Source: Bacteroidales bacterium (GTDB lineage Bacteria > Bacteroidota > Bacteroidia > Bacteroidales > NBLH01). From it: a stretch of 12,848 bases of DNA. Under the pieces are notes generated by a model. That model worked only from the letters and a program-made list of their open reading frames with translations. It was not told the DNA's origin and ran no database searches. Positions within the stretch are counted from its first letter, which is position 1; the number at the start of each line of letters is the position of its first letter. A program made the position numbers and the translations under genes. Location: positions 1-12,848 of the forward strand of contig JALWNR010000543.1 of the NCBI GenBank assembly GCA_027083715.1, read 5' to 3'. Below are positions 6,906-12,848 of this stretch, piece by piece.

Positions 6906-7319
6906 TCAGGCTGCTCCCCAATACTTTTTTTTCAGGTAATCATCATAAATATCAGTATAGGTAGCTACTCTGTGGATTGTTCTTACAAGTTCACCCACAT
7001 CAATATCTTCTACTTCGCGAACATGGCGCATAATAATCCACGGATCAATTTTCACCATACCGACACCGAAAATTTTGGCATTAATGTCCAGTATTTCCGA
7101 GTAAAAGGCTTCTTTGTTTTGCTCAGGTGCTTTCACAACTGTTGCAGATACCTGTATGTAAGCACTCTGATTTTTTTTATCGTACCAAATAATCAAGTCG
7201 ATATTTGCCGAGCCTTTTTGTAAAGCCCATTGTCCTATACTTTTACGGACTGTTTCAGGGGCAACACCTATTTCTTTAAGTGCATCTTCGGCTAATTGAA
7301 AGTAAACTTCTAAATTCAT
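6906..7319 (-). CDS. YbjN-like protein, paralogue A (137 aa)
   Basis: This soluble alpha/beta protein has no signal peptide or membrane segment. It resembles the YbjN / type III secretion chaperone-like fold: an N-terminal helix (VYFQLAEDALKEIGV), a sheet region (GQWALQKGSANIDLIIWYD at 29-47, AYIQVSATVVKAP at 53-65), then the helix EAFYSEILDIN at 70-80 and GVGMVKI at 85-91. A C-terminal helix ends in YDDYLKKKYWG. It is clearly homologous to the next minus-strand gene, sharing GQW-x-L-x-KGSA, VVK-x-P, EAFY-x-EIL-x-IN, GVGM and KYWG. Members of this fold bind other proteins or act as regulators, but the role here is unknown. It converges on the small membrane protein gene with a nine-base gap. 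No exact -7 element was found upstream, so it may rely partly on read-through from paralogue B. Confidence 0.8.
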   Translation of the reverse strand: MNLEVYFQLAEDALKEIGVAPETVRKSIGQWALQKGSANIDLIIWYDKKNQSAYIQVSATVVKAPEQNKEAFYSEILDINAKIFGVGMVKIDPWIIMRHVREVEDIDVGELVRTIHRVATYTDIYDDYLKKKYWGAA

Positions 7320-7394
7320 AAAAGTAAGAGTTGTTTAAATTGGCTTAAATCAAAAGATTGCTTTTGTTTACAATACCCTGTATTCTAATGGCTT

Positions 7395-7425
7395 AAGAAA
7401 TAAATGCAGCACTCGTTTGCTGCAT
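7395..7425 (-). terminator. Likely terminator between the two YbjN-like paralogues
   Basis: ATGCAGCA (7404-7411) and TGCTGCAT (7418-7425) form a perfect 8-bp stem with a 6-nt loop. On the minus strand the stem is followed by TTTATTTC. It lies 22 bases beyond the stop of paralogue B and would partly end its transcript. The T tract is interrupted, so termination may be incomplete. Confidence 0.6.
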
Positions 7426-7446
7426 ACAAATATTTGAATACGTAGA

Positions 7447-7887
7447 TTATACAGAACCCGGTCCGCCTCCGGTATCTCCTCCCCAGTATTTATTGAACAG
7501 CAAATCGTCATAATCATCGGCATAATTACCAATCCTGTTCATCATAGCCATCATTTCTTCTTCATCAATACCCTGAAGTTCTCTGATGGTTTTTATGTAG
7601 ATATGATCTTTAAATTTGGTCATTCCTACACCATATAGTTTATGGTTTATTTCTAAAATTTCCTGATAAAAAGCTTCGGTATTTTCAGTCGGAATTTTTA
7701 CTACCGGAGCCATACACTGAAAATAGCCGTAATTTCCTTCTTTGGTTTCCCACACATCAATCCAAACACTTGCCGAGCCTTTTTTCAGGTTCCACTGCCC
7801 GGGTTTTTCACCACGACAATTAGCAGGGTCAACCCCAAGTTTTTGAATGTTGTTTTCCACCATTTTATAATAAGGTTGTAAATCCAT
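7447..7887 (-). CDS. YbjN-like protein, paralogue B (146 aa)
   Basis: This is a tandem paralogue of the protein at 6906-7319 with the same order of elements: an N-terminal helix (PYYKMVENNIQKLGVD), GQWNLKKGSASVWIDVW at 30-46, YGYFQCMAPVVKIP at 53-66, EAFYQEILEIN at 71-81, GVGMTKF at 86-92, and a C-terminal helix ending YDDLLFNKYWGG. It differs by a Gly-rich tail (DTGGGPGSV) and extra residues near the first strand (CRGEKPG at 24-30). No signal peptide is present, so it should be cytoplasmic. The fold matches YbjN / secretion-chaperone-like proteins, whose function in Bacteroidota is not established. The ATG at 7887 lies 28 bases from a consensus -7 element (7916-7923). It is divergent from the prolyl oligopeptidase gene. 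Tandem retention suggests the two copies may form a heteromer, which is inference. Confidence 0.82.
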   Translation of the reverse strand: MDLQPYYKMVENNIQKLGVDPANCRGEKPGQWNLKKGSASVWIDVWETKEGNYGYFQCMAPVVKIPTENTEAFYQEILEINHKLYGVGMTKFKDHIYIKTIRELQGIDEEEMMAMMNRIGNYADDYDDLLFNKYWGGDTGGGPGSV

Positions 7888-7915
7888 AATTAAAACGTTT
7901 TTAAGGTTATTTCTT

Positions 7916-7923
7916 CAAATATA
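7916..7923 (-). promoter_or_regulatory. -7 promoter element for YbjN-like paralogue B
   Basis: On the minus strand this reads TATATTTG, an exact TAnnTTTG match, 28 bases upstream of the ATG at 7887. The position where TTG is expected (7943-7945) reads ATG, two of three. The leader would be about 20-25 nt. Confidence 0.55.
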
Positions 7924-7955
7924 CGTATTTTTTTTTAGAATGCATTTATCTTGTT

Positions 7956-7963
7956 TATTTTTG
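7956..7963 (+). promoter_or_regulatory. -7 promoter element for the prolyl oligopeptidase gene
   Basis: TATTTTTG matches TAnnTTTG and lies 28 bases upstream of the ATG at 7992. The -33 position (7934-7936) reads TTT rather than TTG. Together with the minus-strand element at 7916-7923 it makes a compact divergent promoter region. Confidence 0.55.
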
Positions 7964-7991
7964 TTGAGTAAATTCAATAAAACCATTTATT

Positions 7992-10121
7992 ATGAAAAAA
8001 TTATTTTATTCACTTTTGCTGGTGGGCTTAATGGCTTGTAATCAGCAAGAAAAACAGGAACAAATGGCGGTAACTTATCCTGAAACAAAAAAAGTTGATA
8101 CGGTAGATGTGTATTTTGGTACAAAAGTACCCGATCCTTATCGTTGGCTGGAAGATGATTTATCAGACGAAACAGCCGAATGGGTAAAAAAACAAAATGA
8201 GCTTACATTTGGTTATTTAAGCAAAATCCCTTTTAGGGATAAAATTAAAAAACGCCTTGAAAAACTATGGAATTATGAAAAAATAACGGCTCCGGTAAAG
8301 CATGGCGATTATTTCTATTTTTACAAAAACGATGGTTTGCAAAATCAGTATGTATTGTACCGTTCAAAAAATGAAGATGGTACCGGCGCTGAAGTTTTTC
8401 TGGATCCGAATAAATTCTCGAAAGACGGAACCGTTTCATTAGCCGGAGGCAGTTTTACCAAAGACGGTTCGCTTTATGCCTATCTGATTTCGGAAGGAGG
8501 CTCTGATTGGCGCAAAATTATTGTACGTGATACAAAAACTAATGAAATTGTAGAAGATACTTTAATTGATGTAAAGTTTAGCGGAGTAAGCTGGCAGGGA
8601 AATACCGGTTTTTATTACAGTAGCTATGATAAACCCAAAGAAGGCAGTCAGTTGTCAGGGAAAACACAATTTCATAAGCTGTATTATCATAAATTGGGAA
8701 CAGAACAGAAAGAGGATAAATTAATATTTGGCGGTGAAAAACAACCACGCAGATACATAGGAGCAAGTTTAACCGAGGATGAACGTTATTTAATTATCTC
8801 GGCAGCAAATAGTACAAGTGGTAATGAATTGTACATTAAAGATTTAAGTAATCCGGAAAATGAAATTATTACTGTTGTGGATAATTTTGACAGTGAAAGC
8901 TGGGTGATAGATAATGAAGGCAGTAAATTAATCATTCAAACAAACCTGAATGCCCCCAATAACAGAGTGGTTACAGTAGATGCTTCAAATCCGACTCCTG
9001 AAAACTGGAAAGATTTAATTCCTGAAACCAAGAATGTATTAAGCACCTCAACAGCAGGCGGGTACATTTTTGCATCGTATATGGTGGATGTAAAATCAAA
9101 AATTATCCAGTATGATTATGAAGGTAAAAAGGTACGCGAAATAGAACTGCCCACATCCGGTACAGCAAGTGGTTTTAGTGGCAAAAAAGAAGATACACAT
9201 TTATATTACTCTTTCTCATCATTTACCTATCCGGGCACCATTTTTAAATACGATATAAAATCAGGCAAATCAGAACTTTACTGGAAACCTGCCATTGATT
9301 TTAATCCGGAGGATTATGTAACCGAACAGGTGTTTTACAAAAGTAAAGACGGAACAAAAATTCCGATGTACATTGTATATAAAAAAGGCTTGGAGAAAAA
9401 CGGGAAAAATCCGACTTACCTGTACGCCTATGGAGGCTTTAACATTAGCCTGACTCCCCGATTTAGCACAGCAATGACTGTTTGGCTCGAAAACGGTGGT
9501 ATTTATGCACAGCCTAATTTGCGTGGAGGTGGTGAGTATGGCGAAAAATGGCATCTGGCAGGAACAAAAATGAACAAACAAAATGTTTTTGACGATTTCA
9601 TTGCAGCAGCCGAATATTTAAAAGAAAATAAATACACATCAACAGACTATCTGGCAATTGCAGGTGGGTCAAACGGAGGTTTACTGATTGGTGCAACCAT
9701 TACCCAGCGCCCTGATTTGGCGAAAGTTGCATTTCCTGCTGTGGGCGTGCTGGATATGCTTCGTTATCATAAGTTTACAGCCGGAGCCGGATGGGCTTAC
9801 GATTATGGAACTTCGGAAGAATCGGAAGAAATGTTCAAATACTTGCTAGGGTATTCTCCATTGCATAATGTAAAAGATGCAGAATATCCTGCAACTTTGA
9901 TTACAACTGCAGATCATGATGATCGTGTAGTGCCGGCGCACTCCTTCAAATTTGCAGCTACGCTGCAAGAGCATCAAAAAGGAAAAAATCCTGTATTGAT
10001 ACGTATTGAAACAAAAGCCGGACATGGTGCAGGAACACCTACATCAAAAATAATTGAACAATATGCAGATAGATGGGCATTTGCCTATTATAATATGGGA
10101 ATTACTCCCAAATTTGAATAA
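7992..10121 (+). CDS. Prolyl oligopeptidase family (S9A) lipoprotein
   Basis: This serine peptidase cleaves short peptides after proline. The N-terminus is a lipoprotein signal ([15 protein letters not shown]) with a lipobox ending at Cys16, so the enzyme is probably anchored in the periplasm or envelope rather than cytosolic. The mature start resembles other S9A members ([26 protein letters not shown]). A beta-propeller-like region covers roughly residues 80-430, and the alpha/beta hydrolase domain follows. It holds [26 protein letters not shown] with nucleophile Ser560, DHDDRVVP with Asp643 (and Arg645, the likely substrate-binding Arg), and AGHGAG with His678. The full triad and the 709-residue length match active family members. 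It has its own promoter and stands alone. A role in envelope peptide turnover or nutrition is likely from the family; proline specificity is not proven. Confidence 0.95.
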   Translation: MKKLFYSLLLVGLMACNQQEKQEQMAVTYPETKKVDTVDVYFGTKVPDPYRWLEDDLSDETAEWVKKQNELTFGYLSKIPFRDKIKKRLEKLWNYEKITAPVKHGDYFYFYKNDGLQNQYVLYRSKNEDGTGAEVFLDPNKFSKDGTVSLAGGSFTKDGSLYAYLISEGGSDWRKIIVRDTKTNEIVEDTLIDVKFSGVSWQGNTGFYYSSYDKPKEGSQLSGKTQFHKLYYHKLGTEQKEDKLIFGGEKQPRRYIGASLTEDERYLIISAANSTSGNELYIKDLSNPENEIITVVDNFDSESWVIDNEGSKLIIQTNLNAPNNRVVTVDASNPTPENWKDLIPETKNVLSTSTAGGYIFASYMVDVKSKIIQYDYEGKKVREIELPTSGTASGFSGKKEDTHLYYSFSSFTYPGTIFKYDIKSGKSELYWKPAIDFNPEDYVTEQVFYKSKDGTKIPMYIVYKKGLEKNGKNPTYLYAYGGFNISLTPRFSTAMTVWLENGGIYAQPNLRGGGEYGEKWHLAGTKMNKQNVFDDFIAAAEYLKENKYTSTDYLAIAGGSNGGLLIGATITQRPDLAKVAFPAVGVLDMLRYHKFTAGAGWAYDYGTSEESEEMFKYLLGYSPLHNVKDAEYPATLITTADHDDRVVPAHSFKFAATLQEHQKGKNPVLIRIETKAGHGAGTPTSKIIEQYADRWAFAYYNMGITPKFE

Positions 10122-10172
10122 TTTTATTGACGAAAAATTTCTATAAATATTAAATAAATTTTGACTTTGTGC

Positions 10173-10227
10173 AGTCAGCAGCCCGTAGTTTTTAATTAGT
10201 ATATCCTCAAACTGTGGACTGCTGGCT
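10173..10227 (+). other. Long imperfect RNA hairpin between the peptidase and kinase genes
   Basis: Bases 10173-10188 pair with 10212-10227: 15 of 16 positions, including three G-U wobbles, with a single C-A mismatch, around a 23-nt AT-rich loop. The core is CAGCAG against CTGCTG. A competing pairing exists between CCTCA (10205-10209) and TGAGG (10236-10240). The arms are markedly GC-richer than the surroundings. It could be a small RNA, an mRNA-end structure or part of an attenuator for the kinase gene. No known riboswitch class is recognised. Confidence 0.5.
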
Positions 10228-10265
10228 TGTTTCAATGAGGAAAACATATTTAAAACAGGCTTTTT
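10225..10265 (+). terminator. Terminator-like hairpin with T5, overlapping the preceding hairpin
   Basis: GCTTGTTT (10225-10232) pairs with AAACAGGC (10253-10260), 8 bp with one wobble and a 20-nt loop, followed directly by TTTTT (10261-10265). Its left arm shares three bases (10225-10227) with the right arm of the hairpin at 10173-10227. It probably ends the peptidase transcript; the large loop makes it weaker than the rpsO and pnp terminators. Confidence 0.5.
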
Positions 10266-10303
10266 AGACAATCTTAATATTTTTTAAAAAAAACTTAAAA
10301 TCA

Positions 10304-10939
10304 GTGAATTACAATTTTATCGTTATCGAGGGCTTAATAGGTGCAGGAAAAACCAGTTTATCAAAAATGATTGCCCAAAAATTTAATTCTAAACTTATTC
10401 TCGAACAATTTGCCGACAATCCTTTCCTTCCTAAATTTTATAAAAGTCCTGAAAAGTATTCTTTTCCTCTGGAATTATCATTTTTGGCAGAACGTTATCA
10501 GCAGCTCAAAGAAGAACTTGCCAGTGGAGATTTATTTAAAAGTTTTTCTATATCAGACTATTATTTTTCTAAATCTTTGATCTTTGCTAAATCTACATTG
10601 GCAGACGATGAATACAATCTTTTTCGTAAATTGTTTAACATCATTTATACCGGTTTACCAAAACCTGATTTGTATGTTTATTTGCACCTAAATAGTGAAA
10701 ATGCACTAAAAAACATAAAAAAACGTGGCAGAGATTATGAACAAACTATTGAAAAAGAGTATCTGGATACTTTAAGACAAAACTATTTTGAGTATTTTAA
10801 GCAGGAGAAAAACCTTAAGTTTCTTATTATTGACACAAATGGCATTGATTTTGTGAATAAGCCAAAAGATTTTGAAATTATTGTGGATGTGATATTTAAC
10901 AAAAATTATTCTGTTGGAATAAATAGGGTTATTTTGTGA
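10304..10939 (+). CDS. Deoxynucleoside kinase (dAdo/dGuo kinase type)
   Basis: This enzyme phosphorylates deoxynucleosides with ATP in the salvage pathway for dNTPs. The start is a GTG at 10304, with no upstream in-frame ATG, and gives the expected beginning YNFIVIEGLIGAGKTSL with the P-loop at residues 10-17. Family blocks follow in order: LILEQFADNPFLPKFY (31-46, with Glu34 as the likely substrate or catalytic residue), FPLELSFLAERYQQL (54-68), and ISDYYFSKSLIF (83-94, in the place of the Asp-Arg-Ser motif). LPKPDLYVYLHL comes next, then the Arg-rich lid KKRGRDYE around 139-146. The 211 residues fit bacterial members. Substrate preference cannot be fixed from sequence; dAdo/dGuo is inferred from the closest family pattern. 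The gene lies downstream of the structured region at 10173-10265, which may affect its expression. Confidence 0.92.
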   Translation: MNYNFIVIEGLIGAGKTSLSKMIAQKFNSKLILEQFADNPFLPKFYKSPEKYSFPLELSFLAERYQQLKEELASGDLFKSFSISDYYFSKSLIFAKSTLADDEYNLFRKLFNIIYTGLPKPDLYVYLHLNSENALKNIKKRGRDYEQTIEKEYLDTLRQNYFEYFKQEKNLKFLIIDTNGIDFVNKPKDFEIIVDVIFNKNYSVGINRVIL

Positions 10940-11020
10940 AAATTGTTTCCTTTTACATGTTTTTTTAGCTTTTTATTTAAAAAAAACTACTTAAAGGTTT
11001 TATTTATAAAAAACATTATT

Positions 11021-11028
11021 TAGATTTG
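11021..11028 (+). promoter_or_regulatory. -7 promoter element for the OmpA-like/TPR lipoprotein gene
   Basis: TAGATTTG matches TAnnTTTG, 55 bases upstream of the ATG at 11084. The -33 position (10999-11001) reads TTT. The leader would be about 50 nt and very AT-rich. Confidence 0.55.
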
Positions 11029-11083
11029 CAATAAATATATAATTACCGAAAATTCTTTAGTCAAACATTTTTATTTATCTATT

Positions 11084-12848
11084 ATGAAGAAAGTTACAAT
11101 TTATTCTTTTGTATCATTAATCGCCGCTTTATTTTTATTAAACAGTTGCGGTGGAGTGGACAAAATGGCTGAAAAAGCCAAAGACATTAAGTATACTGTT
11201 AACCCAAGTCCTCTTGAAATGCATGCCGGAAAAGTAGCCGTTGATATTAAAGGTACTGTTCCTCCTAAGTATTTTGATAAAAAAGCATTATTGGTTTCAA
11301 CACCTGTTTTAAAATATGCTACAGGTGAAACTGAAATGAAATCAAAGACCTTACAAGGTGAAAAATATGAAGATAACAATGAAGTTATTTCGTGGACAGA
11401 AGGTGGAAGCTTTAGCTATCAGGATACTCTTGATTATACTGATGACATGCGAATTGCAGACTTAGAAATCAGAGCAGTTGCTTCAAAAGGAAAAGATCAA
11501 GCTGATTTGGTAACTGTAAAAATTGCAGATGGTATCATTGTTACTCCTTTGTTAGTTACACAAGGTTTAGGTGTTGACAACAACGGTATGGCAAGATTTG
11601 TTGAAGTTCCTAAAAAAATGCCTGAAAAAATTTCAGACTTACAACAAGCAATTATTCTTTACGTAATTCAAAGATCCGATCTTCGTAATTCGGAATTGAA
11701 AAAAGAAGAAGTTAAGAAATTATTAGAATTACTTACAACTACAACTGACCAATCTGAAACTGAATTAGTAAATGTTGAAATCGCCAGTTATGCTTCTCCT
11801 GACGGACCGGAAGATTTAAATGCTAAATTAGTAGATGGACGTGGAAATTCAGCACAAAAATTCATTTCTAAATCTTTGAAAAAAGCAAAAGCTTCTGTAG
11901 CAAAAGATCCGAATTTTGTAGTTAGAGAAACTACACCTACCGAAGACTGGGACGGTTTCAAAAAAGAAGTTGAAAAATCAAATGTACAAGATAAAGATCT
12001 TATTTTAAGAGTACTTTCAATGTACTCAGATCCTGAAGTTCGCGAAAGAGAAATTAAAAATATAAGCGAAGCTTATACACAATTAAAAGAAGATATTTTA
12101 CCTCAGTTAAGAAGATCGGTTATTAAGGCTAATTATGAAACAAAAGTTAAAACTGATGATGAGTTAAAAGCTTTATTTTCAAATCCTGACACTTTAAAAC
12201 TTACAGAACTTCTTTATTCTGCATCTAGTTTAACTACAGATTTAGCGGTTAAAGAATCATTGTATAAAGCAGCTCTAAATAAAGAGCCAAATTGCTATAC
12301 TGCTCATAATAATTTAGGTACTGTTTATGCTGCTCAGGGCAAACTTGATATGGCAAAGGCTGAGTTTGAAAAAGCAAATGAGTTAAAAGCAAACTTCCCA
12401 CCTGTTTTAAATAACTTAGGTGCTGTTGCTTTAACTAACGGTAATATTGATGAGGCTAAAAAATATTTTGCTGATGCAAAAGCTGCCGGTTGTAAACATC
12501 CTGCATTAGGTTACAACATGGGTGTAATCAATATCAAAGAAGCCAAATATGCTGAGGCTGTTCAAAACTTTGGTTCAGAAAATACTTTCAACAAAGCGTT
12601 AGCTCAGTTGTTAAATAAAGATTTCAGTGGTGCCGAATCTACTCTTAATGCAATGGGTGAAAACGATAACGGATGGTTTTATTACTTAAAAGCTATTGTT
12701 GCAGCTAAGCAAAGTAAAGACGATGCTGTTTTCGCTAATTTAGGTACTGCTTTACAAAAAGGTCCTAGTGAAATTAAACCTTATGCACAAGGTGATAGAG
12801 AGTTTATTAAATATTTTGAAAACGAAACATTTAAGGCTTTATTCCAAT
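11084..12848 (+). CDS. Lipoprotein with OmpA-like segment and TPR repeats, first 588 residues (3' end outside window)
   Basis: The frame is open from the ATG at 11084 to the window edge. A lipoprotein signal (MKKVTIYSFVSLIAALFLL then NSC) puts the lipidated residue at Cys22. Residues about 35-180 look like beta-rich extracytoplasmic sequence. A block near 230-275 (IASYASPDGPEDLNAKL followed by GRGNSA) resembles the peptidoglycan-binding motif of OmpA C-terminal domains. Arg253 aligns with the conserved OmpA Arg, but Ser238 replaces the diaminopimelate-binding Asp. A helical region then leads into TPR-like repeats from about 402 (YTAHNNLGTVYAAQGKLDMA, then PVLNNLGAVALTNGNIDEAK, and at least one degenerate repeat). 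It should sit in the periplasm or outer membrane as a scaffold linking envelope proteins and the cell wall. Similar proteins occur in Bacteroidota; a specific function is not assigned. Confidence 0.85.
   Translation, partial: MKKVTIYSFVSLIAALFLLNSCGGVDKMAEKAKDIKYTVNPSPLEMHAGKVAVDIKGTVPPKYFDKKALLVSTPVLKYATGETEMKSKTLQGEKYEDNNEVISWTEGGSFSYQDTLDYTDDMRIADLEIRAVASKGKDQADLVTVKIADGIIVTPLLVTQGLGVDNNGMARFVEVPKKMPEKISDLQQAIILYVIQRSDLRNSELKKEEVKKLLELLTTTTDQSETELVNVEIASYASPDGPEDLNAKLVDGRGNSAQKFISKSLKKAKASVAKDPNFVVRETTPTEDWDGFKKEVEKSNVQDKDLILRVLSMYSDPEVREREIKNISEAYTQLKEDILPQLRRSVIKANYETKVKTDDELKALFSNPDTLKLTELLYSASSLTTDLAVKESLYKAALNKEPNCYTAHNNLGTVYAAQGKLDMAKAEFEKANELKANFPPVLNNLGAVALTNGNIDEAKKYFADAKAAGCKHPALGYNMGVINIKEAKYAEAVQNFGSENTFNKALAQLLNKDFSGAESTLNAMGENDNGWFYYLKAIVAAKQSKDDAVFANLGTALQKGPSEIKPYAQGDREFIKYFENETFKALFQ

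Noticed and set aside
7351..7366. Hairpin CAAAAG-ATTG-CTTTTG upstream of YbjN-like paralogue A
   Set aside because: Only six mostly A-T pairs in AT-rich DNA; expected by chance and not distinctive.
11101..11379. Minus-strand open frame of 92 codons inside the lipoprotein gene
   Set aside because: It is an antisense shadow of a long plus-strand frame with a clear signal peptide and coherent domains.

Overview
The window comes from an AT-rich genome of the phylum Bacteroidota (Bacteroidetes). Three things support this. Upstream regions repeatedly carry the phylum's -7 promoter element (TAnnTTTG), twice with a TTG exactly 19 nt upstream. Shine-Dalgarno sequences are mostly absent. The gene families (membrane-anchored MutS-like ATPase, lipoprotein prolyl oligopeptidase, Bacteroidota-type deoxynucleoside kinase, lipoprotein with OmpA-like and TPR regions) are typical of the group. 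I cannot assign a genus.

Layout: 1-571 (minus) is the N-terminal third of cofactor-independent phosphoglycerate mutase, cut by the window edge. 781-1250 (plus) is a compact toxin-antitoxin pair with overlapping genes. 1251-1492 is non-coding; it holds a 19-bp imperfect inverted repeat around a C9 tract and a near-perfect promoter. 1493-3349 is a membrane-anchored MutS-family ATPase, followed by a small membrane ORF (3361-3729) that looks like a truncated gene. The rpsO promoter lies inside the distal half of that ORF. rpsO (3713-3982) and pnp (4178-6301) follow in their widely conserved order, each ending at a clear intrinsic terminator. 6405-6896 encodes a small membrane protein with a Cys/His cluster.

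Two minus-strand paralogues of a YbjN-like family (6906-7319 and 7447-7887) converge on it. From the divergent intergenic region 7888-7991 a plus-strand lipoprotein prolyl oligopeptidase starts (7992-10121). A structured 182-bp intergenic region separates it from a deoxynucleoside kinase with a GTG start (10304-10939). The window ends inside a large lipoprotein (11084 to edge) with an OmpA-like segment and TPR repeats.

Most of the window is ordinary housekeeping: glycolysis, ribosome, RNA decay, nucleotide salvage and envelope proteins. I found no CRISPR array, tRNA, rRNA, transposase or phage gene. No gene-free stretch exceeds about 250 bases. I see no convincing multi-gene undescribed system. 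The points most worth checking are the membrane-bound MutS-like ATPase, the structured RNA region at 10173-10265, the inverted repeat at 1304-1437, the decaying ORF before rpsO, and the OmpA-like/TPR lipoprotein.
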